Of a stretch of 64,000 nucleotides of DNA, positions 1 to 8,664 are shown in pieces. The notes below the pieces were generated by a model that was not told the DNA's origin, did no database searches, and saw only the letters and a list, made by a program, of their open reading frames with translations. The translations under genes were made by a program, and so were the position numbers. Numbering within the stretch: position 1 is the first letter of the stretch; every line of letters begins with the position of its first letter. Origin of the DNA: UBA4782 sp034429195 (GTDB lineage Bacteria; Chloroflexota; Anaerolineae; Anaerolineales; Anaerolineaceae); NCBI GenBank assembly GCA_034429195.1, contig DAOUGQ010000010.1, positions 62,001 through 126,000 of the forward strand, in the 5' to 3' direction.

Positions 1-546
1 TAATTTCCCGGCTATGCTGATACGGCCACCCCAACTTGGGCAGCGTAGAACACACATGGCACAACCATTTCCATACTTAGTACAATTCGCTTGTGGTCCA
101 GCTGTACCGGTGGCTTCGACATACACATCACCTTCAACAACTTCATCTTTTTCCAGGACTATTCCATTGATCTTTCCTCCTGAATGAACTACATCAGTTG
201 CACGGCTGATCAATCGTACATTAATTCCTTTTTCTATCAGATACCTGCGGACACTAGGTTCCATCAGGCTCACGTCGTAAAGGCTTGCATGATGATGCCC
301 TGGAAACTCGACATTCTTATGGCGAGCTGCCTGATCCATCAGGTGGAACAGATCTCCACCACCCATAGCGATCATTTCTTCAGCCGCGGTAAATCGACCA
401 TTGTTGCGAAAAATTCCACCCACCAGCCCTGTTCCAAGCAGGCAATCAGTGCGTTCAAGTACGACAACTTCTGCCCCTGCAGCTTTTGCAGACAACGCAG
501 CAGCACAACCAGCCCATCCACCACCAATTATGACGACTTTTGGCAT
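1..546 (-). CDS. FAD-dependent oxidoreductase, N-terminal part (runs off the window)
   Basis: This open frame runs without a stop from an ATG at 546 to the window edge, 182 codons. It opens with MPKVVIIGGGWAGCAAA, a Rossmann FAD-binding motif, followed by an acidic end to the second strand (VVVLERTDC). Near residues 160-178 a cysteine-rich stretch, NCTKYGNGCAMCVLRCP, could hold an Fe-S cluster or a redox disulfide. Proteins of this kind are annotated in anaerobes as GidA-like FAD-dependent oxidoreductases of unknown substrate. The start has a strong ribosome site (AAGGAGG) 6 bases upstream. A sigma70-type promoter with an overlapping palindrome lies upstream, related to the site between gntR and nifJ, so the gene is probably controlled by the neighbouring GntR protein. 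The C-terminal part and exact function cannot be seen. Confidence 0.85.
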   Translation of the reverse strand, partial: MPKVVIIGGGWAGCAAALSAKAAGAEVVVLERTDCLLGTGLVGGIFRNNGRFTAAEEMIAMGGGDLFHLMDQAARHKNVEFPGHHHASLYDVSLMEPSVRRYLIEKGINVRLISRATDVVHSGGKINGIVLEKDEVVEGDVYVEATGTAGPQANCTKYGNGCAMCVLRCPSWGGRISIAGKL

Positions 547-599
547 GCTTCCTCCTTGAAAATTTATTTTGTTTTAAACAGCGATAAGGGATAACAGTA

Positions 600-652
600 A
601 ATATATTATATGTTATATAATATATATTACATAACTAAAATGCATTTGTCAA
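600..652 (-). promoter_or_regulatory. Promoter and AT-rich palindrome upstream of the FAD oxidoreductase
   Basis: On the minus strand TTGACA (647-652) is followed after 17 bp by TAATAT (624-629). A palindrome with 11-bp arms and a 3-bp centre (601-625) sits on the -10 and start region. Its core, ATATGTTATA, also occurs in the palindrome between gntR and nifJ. Repression by the adjacent GntR protein is inferred. Confidence 0.6.
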
Positions 653-679
653 CTATGATTTTTTTGTTTTTTCAAATGA

Positions 680-703
680 GAAAGCAGTCTTTCGACTGCT
701 TTC
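680..703 (-). terminator. Hairpin after the GntR gene
   Basis: GAAAGCAGTC and GACTGCTTTC form a perfect 10-bp stem around TTTC just beyond the gntR stop. On the gntR transcript the stem is followed by A-rich, not T-rich, sequence, so it is not a typical intrinsic terminator. It may act as an RNA 3' end or a weak terminator. Confidence 0.45.
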
Positions 704-714
704 TAAAGATCCAA

Positions 715-1413
715 TTACTTATTCACTAGTTTTGAAACGAGGAGTTCCAATTCAGAGAAATCCTGTTTATATAGATCTCTCATTGCACTTTGCAAGTGCT
801 CTTTCATCGCTATTTCCGCTTTCAATGGATTGCGTTCTTTTAATGCCGCTACAATGGCTTTATGCTCTGGCACCGATTTTTCTAGACGCACTCCCTGAAC
901 GATTGATAACAGCCGGTATCGTTTGAGTAGATCATCCAGATCCTCAAGGTTATTGATCAAGCGTTGATTGTGACATTTATGAAGAATGATTCTGTGAAAT
1001 TCTGCATTTATTTTTGCAACCCCAGAAAAATCTCTTTGACTCAATGCAACTGCGTGTTCTTCGGTAAGTTCATCCAACCTTTCGATTTCTTCAGGGGTGA
1101 TGAATTCGGTAGCGAGCCGGATTGCCAAACCTTCCAATACGGCACGAATTGTGTAAATGTCAGCCATATCCTGGTTGTTGATATCCGATACATAAGTCCC
1201 TTTGAAAGGAATACGGGAAACCAAGCCTTCTCGTTCCAGACGCATTAACGCATCTCGAACAGGAGTCTTACTGATGCCTAATTGCAATGCCAGGTCACCT
1301 TCTACCAGTGCCTGATTTGGCATAAAACCGAATGTTAATATGGCATCCTTAATTCGATCATAAGCCAGTTTTTCTAAAGATACAGTTTCATGTAGTGGCT
1401 TTAAGACTCCCAT
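715..1413 (-). CDS. GntR-family transcriptional regulator, FCD subfamily
   Basis: A 232-residue DNA-binding regulator. An N-terminal winged helix (about residues 10-75, with SLEKLAYDRIKDAIL and the recognition region LALQLGISKTPVRDALMRLEREGLV) is followed by an all-helical FCD ligand domain with the metal or ligand residues typical of the family (NAEFHRIILHKCHN, PEHKAIVAAL). The ATG at 1413 is preferred over the upstream in-frame start at 1458 because AGGAGG stands 6-7 bases before it. It lies between an FAD oxidoreductase and divergent nifJ. Palindromes with a shared core overlap the promoters on both sides, pointing to autoregulation and control of both neighbours. FCD regulators usually sense small organic acids; the effector here is unknown. 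Confidence 0.9.
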   Translation of the reverse strand: MGVLKPLHETVSLEKLAYDRIKDAILTFGFMPNQALVEGDLALQLGISKTPVRDALMRLEREGLVSRIPFKGTYVSDINNQDMADIYTIRAVLEGLAIRLATEFITPEEIERLDELTEEHAVALSQRDFSGVAKINAEFHRIILHKCHNQRLINNLEDLDDLLKRYRLLSIVQGVRLEKSVPEHKAIVAALKERNPLKAEIAMKEHLQSAMRDLYKQDFSELELLVSKLVNK

Positions 1414-1498
1414 GATTCCTCCTTGCAATAAGAATCTATTTACGAATTCTATCAACAATTCCTTAATAATATATGATATTCTTGATGTGTTAGATAAA

Positions 1499-1552
1499 TT
1501 GAATAATTATTGTATATGTTATACTATATACAATATATTTCATAATTGTCAA
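1499..1552. promoter_or_regulatory. Divergent gntR/nifJ promoters with shared operator palindrome
   Basis: Minus strand, for gntR: TTGACA (1547-1552), 18 bp, TATAGT (1523-1528). Plus strand, for nifJ: TTGAAT (1499-1504), 17 bp, TACTAT (1522-1527). A palindrome with 10-bp arms, TATTGTATAT and ATATACAATA, and an 8-bp centre (1508-1535) covers both -10 boxes. It is the natural candidate for the GntR operator; the binding itself is inferred. Confidence 0.6.
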
Positions 1553-1586
1553 CTATCAAAGTTCTTAAAAAGAGAGGATTGCCTGT

Positions 1587-4500
1587 ATGAAAACTCAATT
1601 CATCACGGTAGATGCCAATGAAGCTGCTGCGAATGCGGCATACAGATTGAATGAAGTAATCGCAATATACCCTATTACCCCTTCTTCGGGCATGGGTGAA
1701 CTTTCTGATGAATGGGCATCGTTGGGCAAAAAGAATCTTTGGGGAACCATACCCCTGGTCGCAGAAATGCAATCGGAAGGCGGGGCAGCGGGTGCTGTTC
1801 ATGGTTCCCTCCAGGCAGGTGCATTAACCACCACATTCACTGCTTCGCAGGGATTGCTCTTAATGATACCGAATATGTTTAAGATTGCTGGAGAATTGAC
1901 CTCTACTGTATTCCATGTTTCAGCCAGGGCATTGTCTTATCAATCAATATCCATCTACGGCGATCATTCAGATGTTATGTCAACCCGTACCACAGGTTTT
2001 GCGCTAATGCCCTCGTGTTCAGTACAGGAAGCACACGACATGGCAGTTATTGCCCAGGCGGCCACCCTCGAGTCTCGTGTTCCCTTTTTGCATTTTTTTG
2101 ATGGTTTTAGAACCTCTCACGAGGTCAATAAAATTGAATATTTAAGTGACGAACAATTGCGGAAAATCATTTCACAGGATGCCGTTTTTGCCCATCGAAA
2201 CCGGGGACTAAATCCAGAAAAGCCCTTTATTCGTGGCACATTACAGAACTGGGATGTTTACTTTCAAGGTCGAGAAGTAGTAAATCCTTACTATCAGGAT
2301 TGTCCCAGAATTGTTGAAAACATCATGGCAAGATTCAAGGAAGTGGTTGGCCGTGAGTATCACCTGTTTGATTATGCAGGCGCAGAAGATGCTGAAAAAA
2401 TCATCGTGATCATGGGTTCTGGCGCTGAGACTGCCCGTGAAACCGCAAGATACCTGAGCAAACAGGGAGAAAAAGTGGGTGTGATCACAGTACGGTTGTA
2501 CCGCCCATTTTCAGTGGAACACCTTTTGCAGGCTATTCCATCAACAGTCAAATCCATCGCAGTTTTAGACCGTACTAAAGAAGCCGGGTCTTTGGGAGAA
2601 CCTCTCTTCCTGGATGTGGTTGCAGCGATCAATGATGGAATTGGAAAATTCAAGCAAACACCTTGCATCATTGGTGGAAGATACGGTTTGGCATCCAAAG
2701 AATTTTCACCAGCAATGGTTAAAGCCATCTTTAGTGAATTAGCAAAAGAGAATCCGAAGAAGCATTTCACTATCGGCATAGAAGACGATGTAACCCATAC
2801 AAGCCTGGATTACGATCCTGGTTTTTCAATCCTGCCCGAGAAGACTGTCGAGTGTGTGTTCTTTGGCCTTGGTGCCGATGGTACCGTGGGTGCAAACAAA
2901 AATTCGATCAAGATCATTGGAGAAGATACCGACAATTTTGCCCAGGGATATTTTGTTTATGATTCAAAGAAATCGGGCTCTATTACCATATCCCACTTGC
3001 GTTTTGGTCCAGAACCCATAAAAGCACCTTATCTTATTGGGGATGGACAGGCTTCCTTTGTAGCAGTACATCAATTCTCCTTCCTGGAAAGGTTGGATAT
3101 GCTGCGCTTTGCAAAACAAGGAGGAACTGTTCTTATCAATAGTTTATACAACAAAGATGAAGTATGGAGTCACCTGCCGGTTGAAGTGCAAAGGCAGATC
3201 ATCTCAAAGAAGCTCAAACTCTACAATATTAATGCCTATGAAGTAGCAAAAAAGGCAGGGATGGGAGAAAGGGTAAACACCATCATGCAGACTTGCTTCT
3301 TCGCGATCAGCAACATCCTGCCTCGAGAAGAAGCTATAGCCCAGATCAAGAAAGCCATCAAGAAAACTTATGGAAAACGAGGCGAGGCTGTTGTTGAGAA
3401 AAATTACAAAGCAGTGGATGAAACCCTCGAAAATCTACATCAGGTCGTTGTGCCCTCAGTAGCGGATAGCAAAGTCACTATGCGCACAGGTATGCCCGAT
3501 GATGCTCCCGATTATGTAAAAACCGTAGTGGATCGCATTCTGGTATTTGATGGCGATTCGCTTCCTGTCAGTGCCTTGTCTAAGGATGGAACGTATCCAT
3601 CTGGAACAGCTAAATGGGAAAAACGGAATATCGCACTTGAAATCCCCGTATGGGATCCCAATATCTGCATTCAATGTGGCAAATGCGTTCTTGTTTGCCC
3701 GCATGCAGCTATCCGAATGAAAGTGTACGATCCAGAACTTACAAAGAAAGCACCCGCAACCTTTAAGAGCACCCTGGCAAAATTCCCTGAGCTACCTGGA
3801 AAATCTTTTACAATTCAGGTAGCACCAGAAGATTGTACAGGTTGTGGCCTATGTGTTTCTAACTGCCCCGCAAAAGATAAATCGGTTTCCAACCGTAAAG
3901 CCATCAACATGGCAACACAGGCACCATTACGCGAACAGGAAAAACAGAATTGGAATTATTTCCTGGATATCCCAGATGTGGATAGAGGAGCTATTTCCAT
4001 TACAACTATTAAGAATTCTCAGCTTCTCCAACCCCTGTTCGAATTTTCTGGTGCGTGCTCTGGCTGTGGTGAAACGCCTTATGTTAAACTGGTATCACAG
4101 CTTTTTGGCGATCATGCCATCATTGCCAACGCCACTGGTTGCTCCTCGGTTTATGGAGGAAGCCTGCCTACGACACCCTGGTCAGTGAATAAGGAAGGTC
4201 ACGGACCTGCATGGTCGAATTCCCTATTTGAAGATAACGCTGAATTCGGTATGGGGATGAGGCTGGCATCAGACAAAAAGTTTGAATTTGCTTGTGAACT
4301 ACTGAAGCAGAACATCGATCTGCTTGGAGAAACTCTAGTAGACGAAACCCTAAAAGCGGATCAGGGAAATGAAATTGGGATTCGTAAACAAAGAGAACGC
4401 GTAGAGCAGATCAAGCAAAAACTTTCTGGGAGCAAAAAAGAAGAAGCGCTTTTGTTGCTTAACGTGGCAGATAACCTGATCCGTAAGAGTGTTTGGATCA

Positions 4501-5150
4501 TTGGCGGCGATGGCTGGGCTTATGATATTGGTTATGGTGGATTGGACCATGTTCTGGCTAGCGGAAAGAACGTGAATGTGCTTGTGCTGGATACAGAAGT
4601 CTATTCAAACACTGGAGGTCAGGCTTCAAAAGCCACCCCGAGAGCAGCAGTAGCCAAATTTGCAGCCAATGGCAAGGGACTTGCGAAAAAAGACCTTGGT
4701 TTGATCGCTATGTCTTACGGAAACATTTATGTTGCCCGTGTCGCCATGGGATATTCGGATGCTCAAGTATTAAGAGCTTTCATGGAAGCAGAAGCTTATC
4801 CGGGATCTTCGTTAATCATAGCTTACAGCCATTGTATTGCTCATGGAATTCCCATGCAAAAAGGACTGGAACAACAAAAACTGGCGGTTCAATCTGGCGC
4901 ATGGTCGCTTTACCGGTACAATCCTCAGCTTGCGCAAGAAGGAAAGAATCCATTAATCATTGATTCGAAAGAACCGAGTATTTCTATCACTGACTACGCT
5001 TATAACGAAACTCGTTATCGTATGCTTGTAAATAAGGATGAAACCCGAGCAGAACAACTGATTAAAGAGGCTGATCAAGATGCGAAATTACGATGGTCAC
5101 GCCTTCAAAGGTTGGCAGACCTGGAAGGTGAAATACACAAGCATCAATAA
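1587..5150 (+). CDS. nifJ: Pyruvate:ferredoxin (flavodoxin) oxidoreductase, single-chain
   Basis: A 1187-residue one-piece PFOR, the usual length for NifJ. It oxidises pyruvate with CoA to acetyl-CoA and CO2 and reduces ferredoxin in the cytoplasm, the central energy step of many anaerobes. The order is standard: N-terminal pyruvate/TPP domain (AYRLNEVIAIYPITPSSGMG), domain II, the EKR-type linker domain, a two-cluster ferredoxin domain (CIQCGKCVLVCP at residue 694 and CTGCGLCVSNCP near 750), then the C-terminal TPP domain with a cluster cysteine pair (SGACSGCGETPY) and the TPP-binding GGDGWAYDIGYGG with DTEVYSNTGGQ. The ATG follows GAGAGG at normal spacing. The divergent GntR gene and a palindrome over its promoter suggest that it is regulated by a metabolite. 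A hairpin terminator follows. Identification is firm. Confidence 0.97.
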   Translation: MKTQFITVDANEAAANAAYRLNEVIAIYPITPSSGMGELSDEWASLGKKNLWGTIPLVAEMQSEGGAAGAVHGSLQAGALTTTFTASQGLLLMIPNMFKIAGELTSTVFHVSARALSYQSISIYGDHSDVMSTRTTGFALMPSCSVQEAHDMAVIAQAATLESRVPFLHFFDGFRTSHEVNKIEYLSDEQLRKIISQDAVFAHRNRGLNPEKPFIRGTLQNWDVYFQGREVVNPYYQDCPRIVENIMARFKEVVGREYHLFDYAGAEDAEKIIVIMGSGAETARETARYLSKQGEKVGVITVRLYRPFSVEHLLQAIPSTVKSIAVLDRTKEAGSLGEPLFLDVVAAINDGIGKFKQTPCIIGGRYGLASKEFSPAMVKAIFSELAKENPKKHFTIGIEDDVTHTSLDYDPGFSILPEKTVECVFFGLGADGTVGANKNSIKIIGEDTDNFAQGYFVYDSKKSGSITISHLRFGPEPIKAPYLIGDGQASFVAVHQFSFLERLDMLRFAKQGGTVLINSLYNKDEVWSHLPVEVQRQIISKKLKLYNINAYEVAKKAGMGERVNTIMQTCFFAISNILPREEAIAQIKKAIKKTYGKRGEAVVEKNYKAVDETLENLHQVVVPSVADSKVTMRTGMPDDAPDYVKTVVDRILVFDGDSLPVSALSKDGTYPSGTAKWEKRNIALEIPVWDPNICIQCGKCVLVCPHAAIRMKVYDPELTKKAPATFKSTLAKFPELPGKSFTIQVAPEDCTGCGLCVSNCPAKDKSVSNRKAINMATQAPLREQEKQNWNYFLDIPDVDRGAISITTIKNSQLLQPLFEFSGACSGCGETPYVKLVSQLFGDHAIIANATGCSSVYGGSLPTTPWSVNKEGHGPAWSNSLFEDNAEFGMGMRLASDKKFEFACELLKQNIDLLGETLVDETLKADQGNEIGIRKQRERVEQIKQKLSGSKKEEALLLLNVADNLIRKSVWIIGGDGWAYDIGYGGLDHVLASGKNVNVLVLDTEVYSNTGGQASKATPRAAVAKFAANGKGLAKKDLGLIAMSYGNIYVARVAMGYSDAQVLRAFMEAEAYPGSSLIIAYSHCIAHGIPMQKGLEQQKLAVQSGAWSLYRYNPQLAQEGKNPLIIDSKEPSISITDYAYNETRYRMLVNKDETRAEQLIKEADQDAKLRWSRLQRLADLEGEIHKHQ

Positions 5151-5308
5151 TTTTAGATTCGGTAGATGGTTGAATTATGATGGTTCTAAAAAAACTATTA
5201 ATTGATACCTGGCTCCTCTGGAGCTGCATACGTTCTACCACTGGTAATTCTTTTGCTGGCTCTCTCCTGATTTATTAAGCGAAAAGAATTCAAACCAATC
5301 ATCACGCT

Positions 5309-5339
5309 GAAATAACCTGGTAATGAACCAGGTTATTTC
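5309..5339. terminator. Convergent hairpin terminator after nifJ
   Basis: A perfect 13-bp stem, GAAATAACCTGGT with ACCAGGTTATTTC, and a 5-base loop lie between the convergent nifJ gene and the gene ending at 5340. T tracts are short on both sides, so efficiency is uncertain. Confidence 0.65.
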
Positions 5340-5807
5340 TTATCCCAAATTGGTTGCCGGGGCATAGAATGTTACAGAGTCGATCAACCATTTGCCATCA
5401 ATTTTGCGAATATCATACCCATCCACCGAACCTTCAGTCGCAATCTGCTGCTCATTTTCATAACCAAAAGACCATTTTTCAAAGGTATAAGCCTGTATCA
5501 TTTGTTGATCATCAGTTAACGTAAAGGATAGAAACTGGTAGGAAAGCAAACGCAACTTTATAATCCCTTTTCTTTTCCAGTTTATGTGTTTTTCTTTGAA
5601 TCTTTCCAGCCCTTTTTCGGTAGTATAGTCTTTTAAATAAGCAGGGTCCCCAGTAGTTGACATTTTTTCGACACCAAGATTAAAACCAATGATTAAATCC
5701 TGAATATTTCGATCAATTTCACGAAGAAACTGGTAAGTATTCAAGTCTTGATCGTCCACACATTGGATCATTCGATTGGTACTGGTTGTAAAATATTTTT
5801 CGCTCAT
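5340..5807 (-). CDS. Uncharacterised protein with an NTF2/ARC6-IMS-like C-terminal half
   Basis: A 155-residue soluble protein with no signal peptide. I do not recognise a named family with certainty. The second half (about residues 75-150: LRLLSYQFLSFTLTDDQQ, YTFEKWSFGYE, YDIRKIDGKWLIDSVTFY) has the pattern of a cone-shaped beta-sheet domain of the NTF2 or ARC6-IMS type, where a final strand with KW.I.S is usual. The N-terminal half is helical and polar. The ribosome site TGAGGAA lies at good spacing before the ATG. It stands alone between nifJ and a 570-base gap, with no operon partner, so context gives no function. Confidence 0.6.
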   Translation of the reverse strand: MSEKYFTTSTNRMIQCVDDQDLNTYQFLREIDRNIQDLIIGFNLGVEKMSTTGDPAYLKDYTTEKGLERFKEKHINWKRKGIIKLRLLSYQFLSFTLTDDQQMIQAYTFEKWSFGYENEQQIATEGSVDGYDIRKIDGKWLIDSVTFYAPATNLG

Positions 5808-6325
5808 TTTTTCCTCAATATTTTTAACTTTTCATTCCTGGTAACTCAGAACCAGTGAAAAACACGGTTGGTCGAATTTCTCTATAGGCTTAAAGCTTTA
5901 CAGATTAAAATACTGGAAGTAACAGATAACAGCTGAGAATTAAATGTATTGCAAAAATGATTATACCTTCCCACCGAGTGAATGCTAACGAAAAAAGGCT
6001 GTGTTGAATACACTACTGTTTATCTATGAGCGGCCATGCGTAATGAATAAATTATTTTGCATTAAATAGAAATAATTGATTTAACCACTCTTCGAATAGA
6101 TCCCCATTCTACTTAATGATCAATATAGCAATCAAATCTTCCTTTTCAAACCACACAAGAGAACTTTTCAATCTCTTGAGCTAATGAATGCTCATTTTCA
6201 GATATCCAACTTTTTAATATAAAAGTACTATCAAATGGATTTTGTTTACCCTAAAGTTGATGCACGTTAAGAACATTCAGAAGTGGTAAGTGAGTTAAAT
6301 AAACAGTGAGAGGTTATCACACGAA
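5808..6325. other. Intergenic gap without a recognisable gene
   Basis: About 520 bases of AT-rich sequence between two minus-strand genes. No frame of useful length with a ribosome site, no RNA gene and no repeat was found. It presumably holds the promoter of the gene at 5340-5807. Confidence 0.5.
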
Positions 6326-6351
6326 AAGAGCCGCAAATGATTGCGGCTCTT
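6326..6351 (-). terminator. Terminator of the ECF sigma/lipoprotein operon
   Basis: AAGAGCCGCAA pairs with TTGCGGCTCTT around a 4-base loop. On the minus strand the stem runs into TTTTC, as expected for an intrinsic terminator after the lipoprotein gene ending at 6381. Confidence 0.8.
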
Positions 6352-6380
6352 GAGGACTAAACATTCAGCTAAACAGAAAT

Positions 6381-7340
6381 TTATTCTGGTAGATCAAATT
6401 GAACCTGCCAGGGTCCATGAATGATCAGGCTATAAGCAGAAATTCGGAGATTGTAGTTATTGTCATCGGTTTTTAACAGCCCGGCATCACTCTTTACACA
6501 GTGGTCAAACATTTCGCCACAGGCTTCTTCAGAGCCACCCCATCCTTCAGGCAATTCCGCCTGTCTTTCATCTGGCACTATCTGGTTAATGGTGATTCCT
6601 TCAAATCCATCAGCTTCCAGATAAAATGCTCCACTGAAAAATGAGTTTTGCGGTCCATCATATTTTCCCTGGTTATAATCATTGAAATATGTAGCGTCAA
6701 AGTATTTTAATTTAATTGGGTGCTCTGGGATTAATTCAACCGTTTGATCGATAGTCCATTGATCTTTTTCCTTCGGGAACCCCGCATCAAACTGAATGGT
6801 GAAAGCCATATCTGATTGCTCTGCAATATTTACTTTCTGAACCAGGTTGACAATTTCGAGTGTCAACGGTCCAATAATCTCACTCTTGAGAATGCGTAAA
6901 ACGCGCGGGTCGATTATCCCTTCACCTAATGGATTTTCAACATATATATTCAACTCACCAGGATCAACTTCATCAAATTCCACGTCAGCTCCGTTGCCAT
7001 CAAATAAACGAATATCATTTTTGATGTGCGTATGAGGGTATTGATAGCTTTCTGGAAATCCATAATTGATCATGATATTAGGGGTATAGACAAACCCAAG
7101 CACAAGGTAGTACCCTTCTTCATCCTTAACCATTTTTCCTTTGAGAGATGAAAGTGGATCATCCTTTACTGTTGAAGTAGTATCTATAGCTTCGACAGGT
7201 GTACTTGTTTCTGATAGAACTGCGCTTTCCGTTTCTAGAACAAGCTGAACAGCTTTTTGGTTGTCAACAGCATTTTTTTGCGCACAGGCTGATAATAATA
7301 TTGTTGCAAGTAATAATGTACATACACTCTTTTTTAACAT
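6381..7340 (-). CDS. Secreted lipoprotein of unknown function in the ECF sigma operon
   Basis: A 319-residue protein with a lipoprotein signal peptide: KK, a hydrophobic stretch, then the lipobox LLSAC with the modified cysteine at residue 19. The mature part starts with a Thr/Ser/Glu-rich linker and continues as a beta-rich extracytoplasmic domain without a recognised motif; CGEMFDHCVKSD is the only cysteine pair. It lies 12 bp after the membrane protein gene and behind the ECF sigma gene, so the three are almost certainly one operon. Such trios often place an outer sensing or effector protein with the sigma/anti-sigma pair. That role is inferred from context only. Confidence 0.75.
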   Translation of the reverse strand: MLKKSVCTLLLATILLSACAQKNAVDNQKAVQLVLETESAVLSETSTPVEAIDTTSTVKDDPLSSLKGKMVKDEEGYYLVLGFVYTPNIMINYGFPESYQYPHTHIKNDIRLFDGNGADVEFDEVDPGELNIYVENPLGEGIIDPRVLRILKSEIIGPLTLEIVNLVQKVNIAEQSDMAFTIQFDAGFPKEKDQWTIDQTVELIPEHPIKLKYFDATYFNDYNQGKYDGPQNSFFSGAFYLEADGFEGITINQIVPDERQAELPEGWGGSEEACGEMFDHCVKSDAGLLKTDDNNYNLRISAYSLIIHGPWQVQFDLPE

Positions 7341-7352
7341 GATGTTTCCTCT

Positions 7353-8099
7353 TTATTCTTTATCCTTTTCAAGCGTTTGAGTTGGAACTACAGGTGTGAA
7401 TTGCATTTCGTAAATTTCCAGTGCAGTTCCTTGCGATGGAGCGACAAATTTTAATGGAATCTCAATTCGTTGATCTTCATCCATACACCTGCAGCTAACA
7501 TCCGTAGGGCAATCTGGAACGGCTTTATGGGTATAGATGATCAAGATTACATCATCAATGTCTGGTGGAACCGGTTGATAACCGCCATTGTGATCCCATT
7601 TCAATTCATGACCATCAGGCAACACTAATTTCCCCAGCGCTAACGTTTGTATATCCTGCCTGGTTTCGGGCGAATAGACCAGCCAGTTTTGACAAATCCT
7701 GGTGTCATTTTCTTCAGGATATGCTATGACAGTCTTCTCTTCAGTTGTGTATGCCCATTGAACAGAAACTTCTACTCCATCGCTTTTTACACTTACAGGT
7801 GATTCAAGAATTCGCAACGTTTCAGAATTCTCAATAAAGCCAATTCCCGGAAAATACTGTCCCAACCATTGACGCACTGCAACCACTACATTTTGTGGTC
7901 CAATGGCGAAGAATGTAATACTCATGACCAACCCCAGAACTAATGCAACCCTCCAAACAAGTGGACACCGCCAATAATTGGATTTTTGAGGATTCAACAC
8001 TTTTCGCCGCAGGGATTGAACAAATTGAGGTGAAGCATCACTCAATCCCATAGCTTTTTCCAACTCCAATTCAAAAGCATCCAAACATAGGTTATCCAA
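7353..8099 (-). CDS. Single-pass membrane protein, likely anti-sigma factor
   Basis: A 248-residue protein with a cytoplasmic helical N-terminus (about residues 1-45), one transmembrane segment (about 47-68, VWRVALVLGLVMSITFFAI) and a large extracytoplasmic beta-rich domain. It starts with TTG, preceded by GGAGGG inside the end of the sigma gene, and overlaps that gene by 8 bases; this decides the start and indicates translational coupling. A short cytoplasmic domain plus one membrane span encoded directly after an ECF sigma factor is the usual layout of an anti-sigma factor. No zinc-binding HxxxCxxC motif is present in the N-terminal part, so it would not be a ZAS-type anti-sigma protein. 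Confidence 0.7.
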   Translation of the reverse strand: MDNLCLDAFELELEKAMGLSDASPQFVQSLRRKVLNPQKSNYWRCPLVWRVALVLGLVMSITFFAIGPQNVVVAVRQWLGQYFPGIGFIENSETLRILESPVSVKSDGVEVSVQWAYTTEEKTVIAYPEENDTRICQNWLVYSPETRQDIQTLALGKLVLPDGHELKWDHNGGYQPVPPDIDDVILIIYTHKAVPDCPTDVSCRCMDEDQRIEIPLKFVAPSQGTALEIYEMQFTPVVPTQTLEKDKE

Positions 8100-8664
8100 G
8101 ATTACCCTCCACTCTGGCTTTTATACGCTCCAGAAGACGATAATAGGCTTTCTTCACACCATCTTCGTTTTTGTGTAAGTAAACGCCCATTTCTGTGAAA
8201 CTCATTCGCGCTGCGAGACGTAAATTCAACAATTCACGATCTTTTTCCGGTAGTTCGGATAGTATCCTTTTAAGTGCATCGCGATGTTCTTTTTGAATGA
8301 GGTTATTCACCAAATCCTGTTGGTTTTCAGCAATATTTTCATCGAGCTCAAGAACAATTTGCCTCTGATGTTTGCGGTAATGGTCAATCTGCTTATTTCG
8401 GGCAATACTGAGCAACCATGATAAAAAGTGCCCGGTAGGACGGTAAGTTTGCAGTCTCTCTATTGCTGATAAGAAAGTTTGCGATGTCAGATCTTCGGCC
8501 TCTGCTACATTAGCAGTTCGAGCCAAAAGAAAACGATATACCTGTTGAACATAGCGATCGTATAGAACAGCAAATTGATGGATTTCTTTCTGTGCGCGCT
8601 GAATCTGTTTTGCTTCATCAGCTTTTTCATATGCGTTGTCAAACAAAATGAACTCCTGTGTCAC
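8092..8664 (-). CDS. ECF-type RNA polymerase sigma factor
   Basis: A 190-residue sigma70-family protein. Region 2 spans about residues 35-100 (YDRYVQQVYRFLLART, DLTSQTFLSAIERL, WLLSIARNKQIDHYRKHQR) and region 4 about 130-182 (LSELPEKDRELLNLRLAARMSFTEMGVYLHKNEDGVKKAYYRLLERIKARV). Regions 1 and 3 are absent, as in ECF factors. The frame opens with GTG at 8664 without a good ribosome site. A TTG six codons further in (8646) stands 6 bases after AGGAG and may be the true start. It heads the operon with the membrane protein and lipoprotein and would be released by the anti-sigma protein on an envelope signal. Confidence 0.9.
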   Translation of the reverse strand: MTQEFILFDNAYEKADEAKQIQRAQKEIHQFAVLYDRYVQQVYRFLLARTANVAEAEDLTSQTFLSAIERLQTYRPTGHFLSWLLSIARNKQIDHYRKHQRQIVLELDENIAENQQDLVNNLIQKEHRDALKRILSELPEKDRELLNLRLAARMSFTEMGVYLHKNEDGVKKAYYRLLERIKARVEGNLG

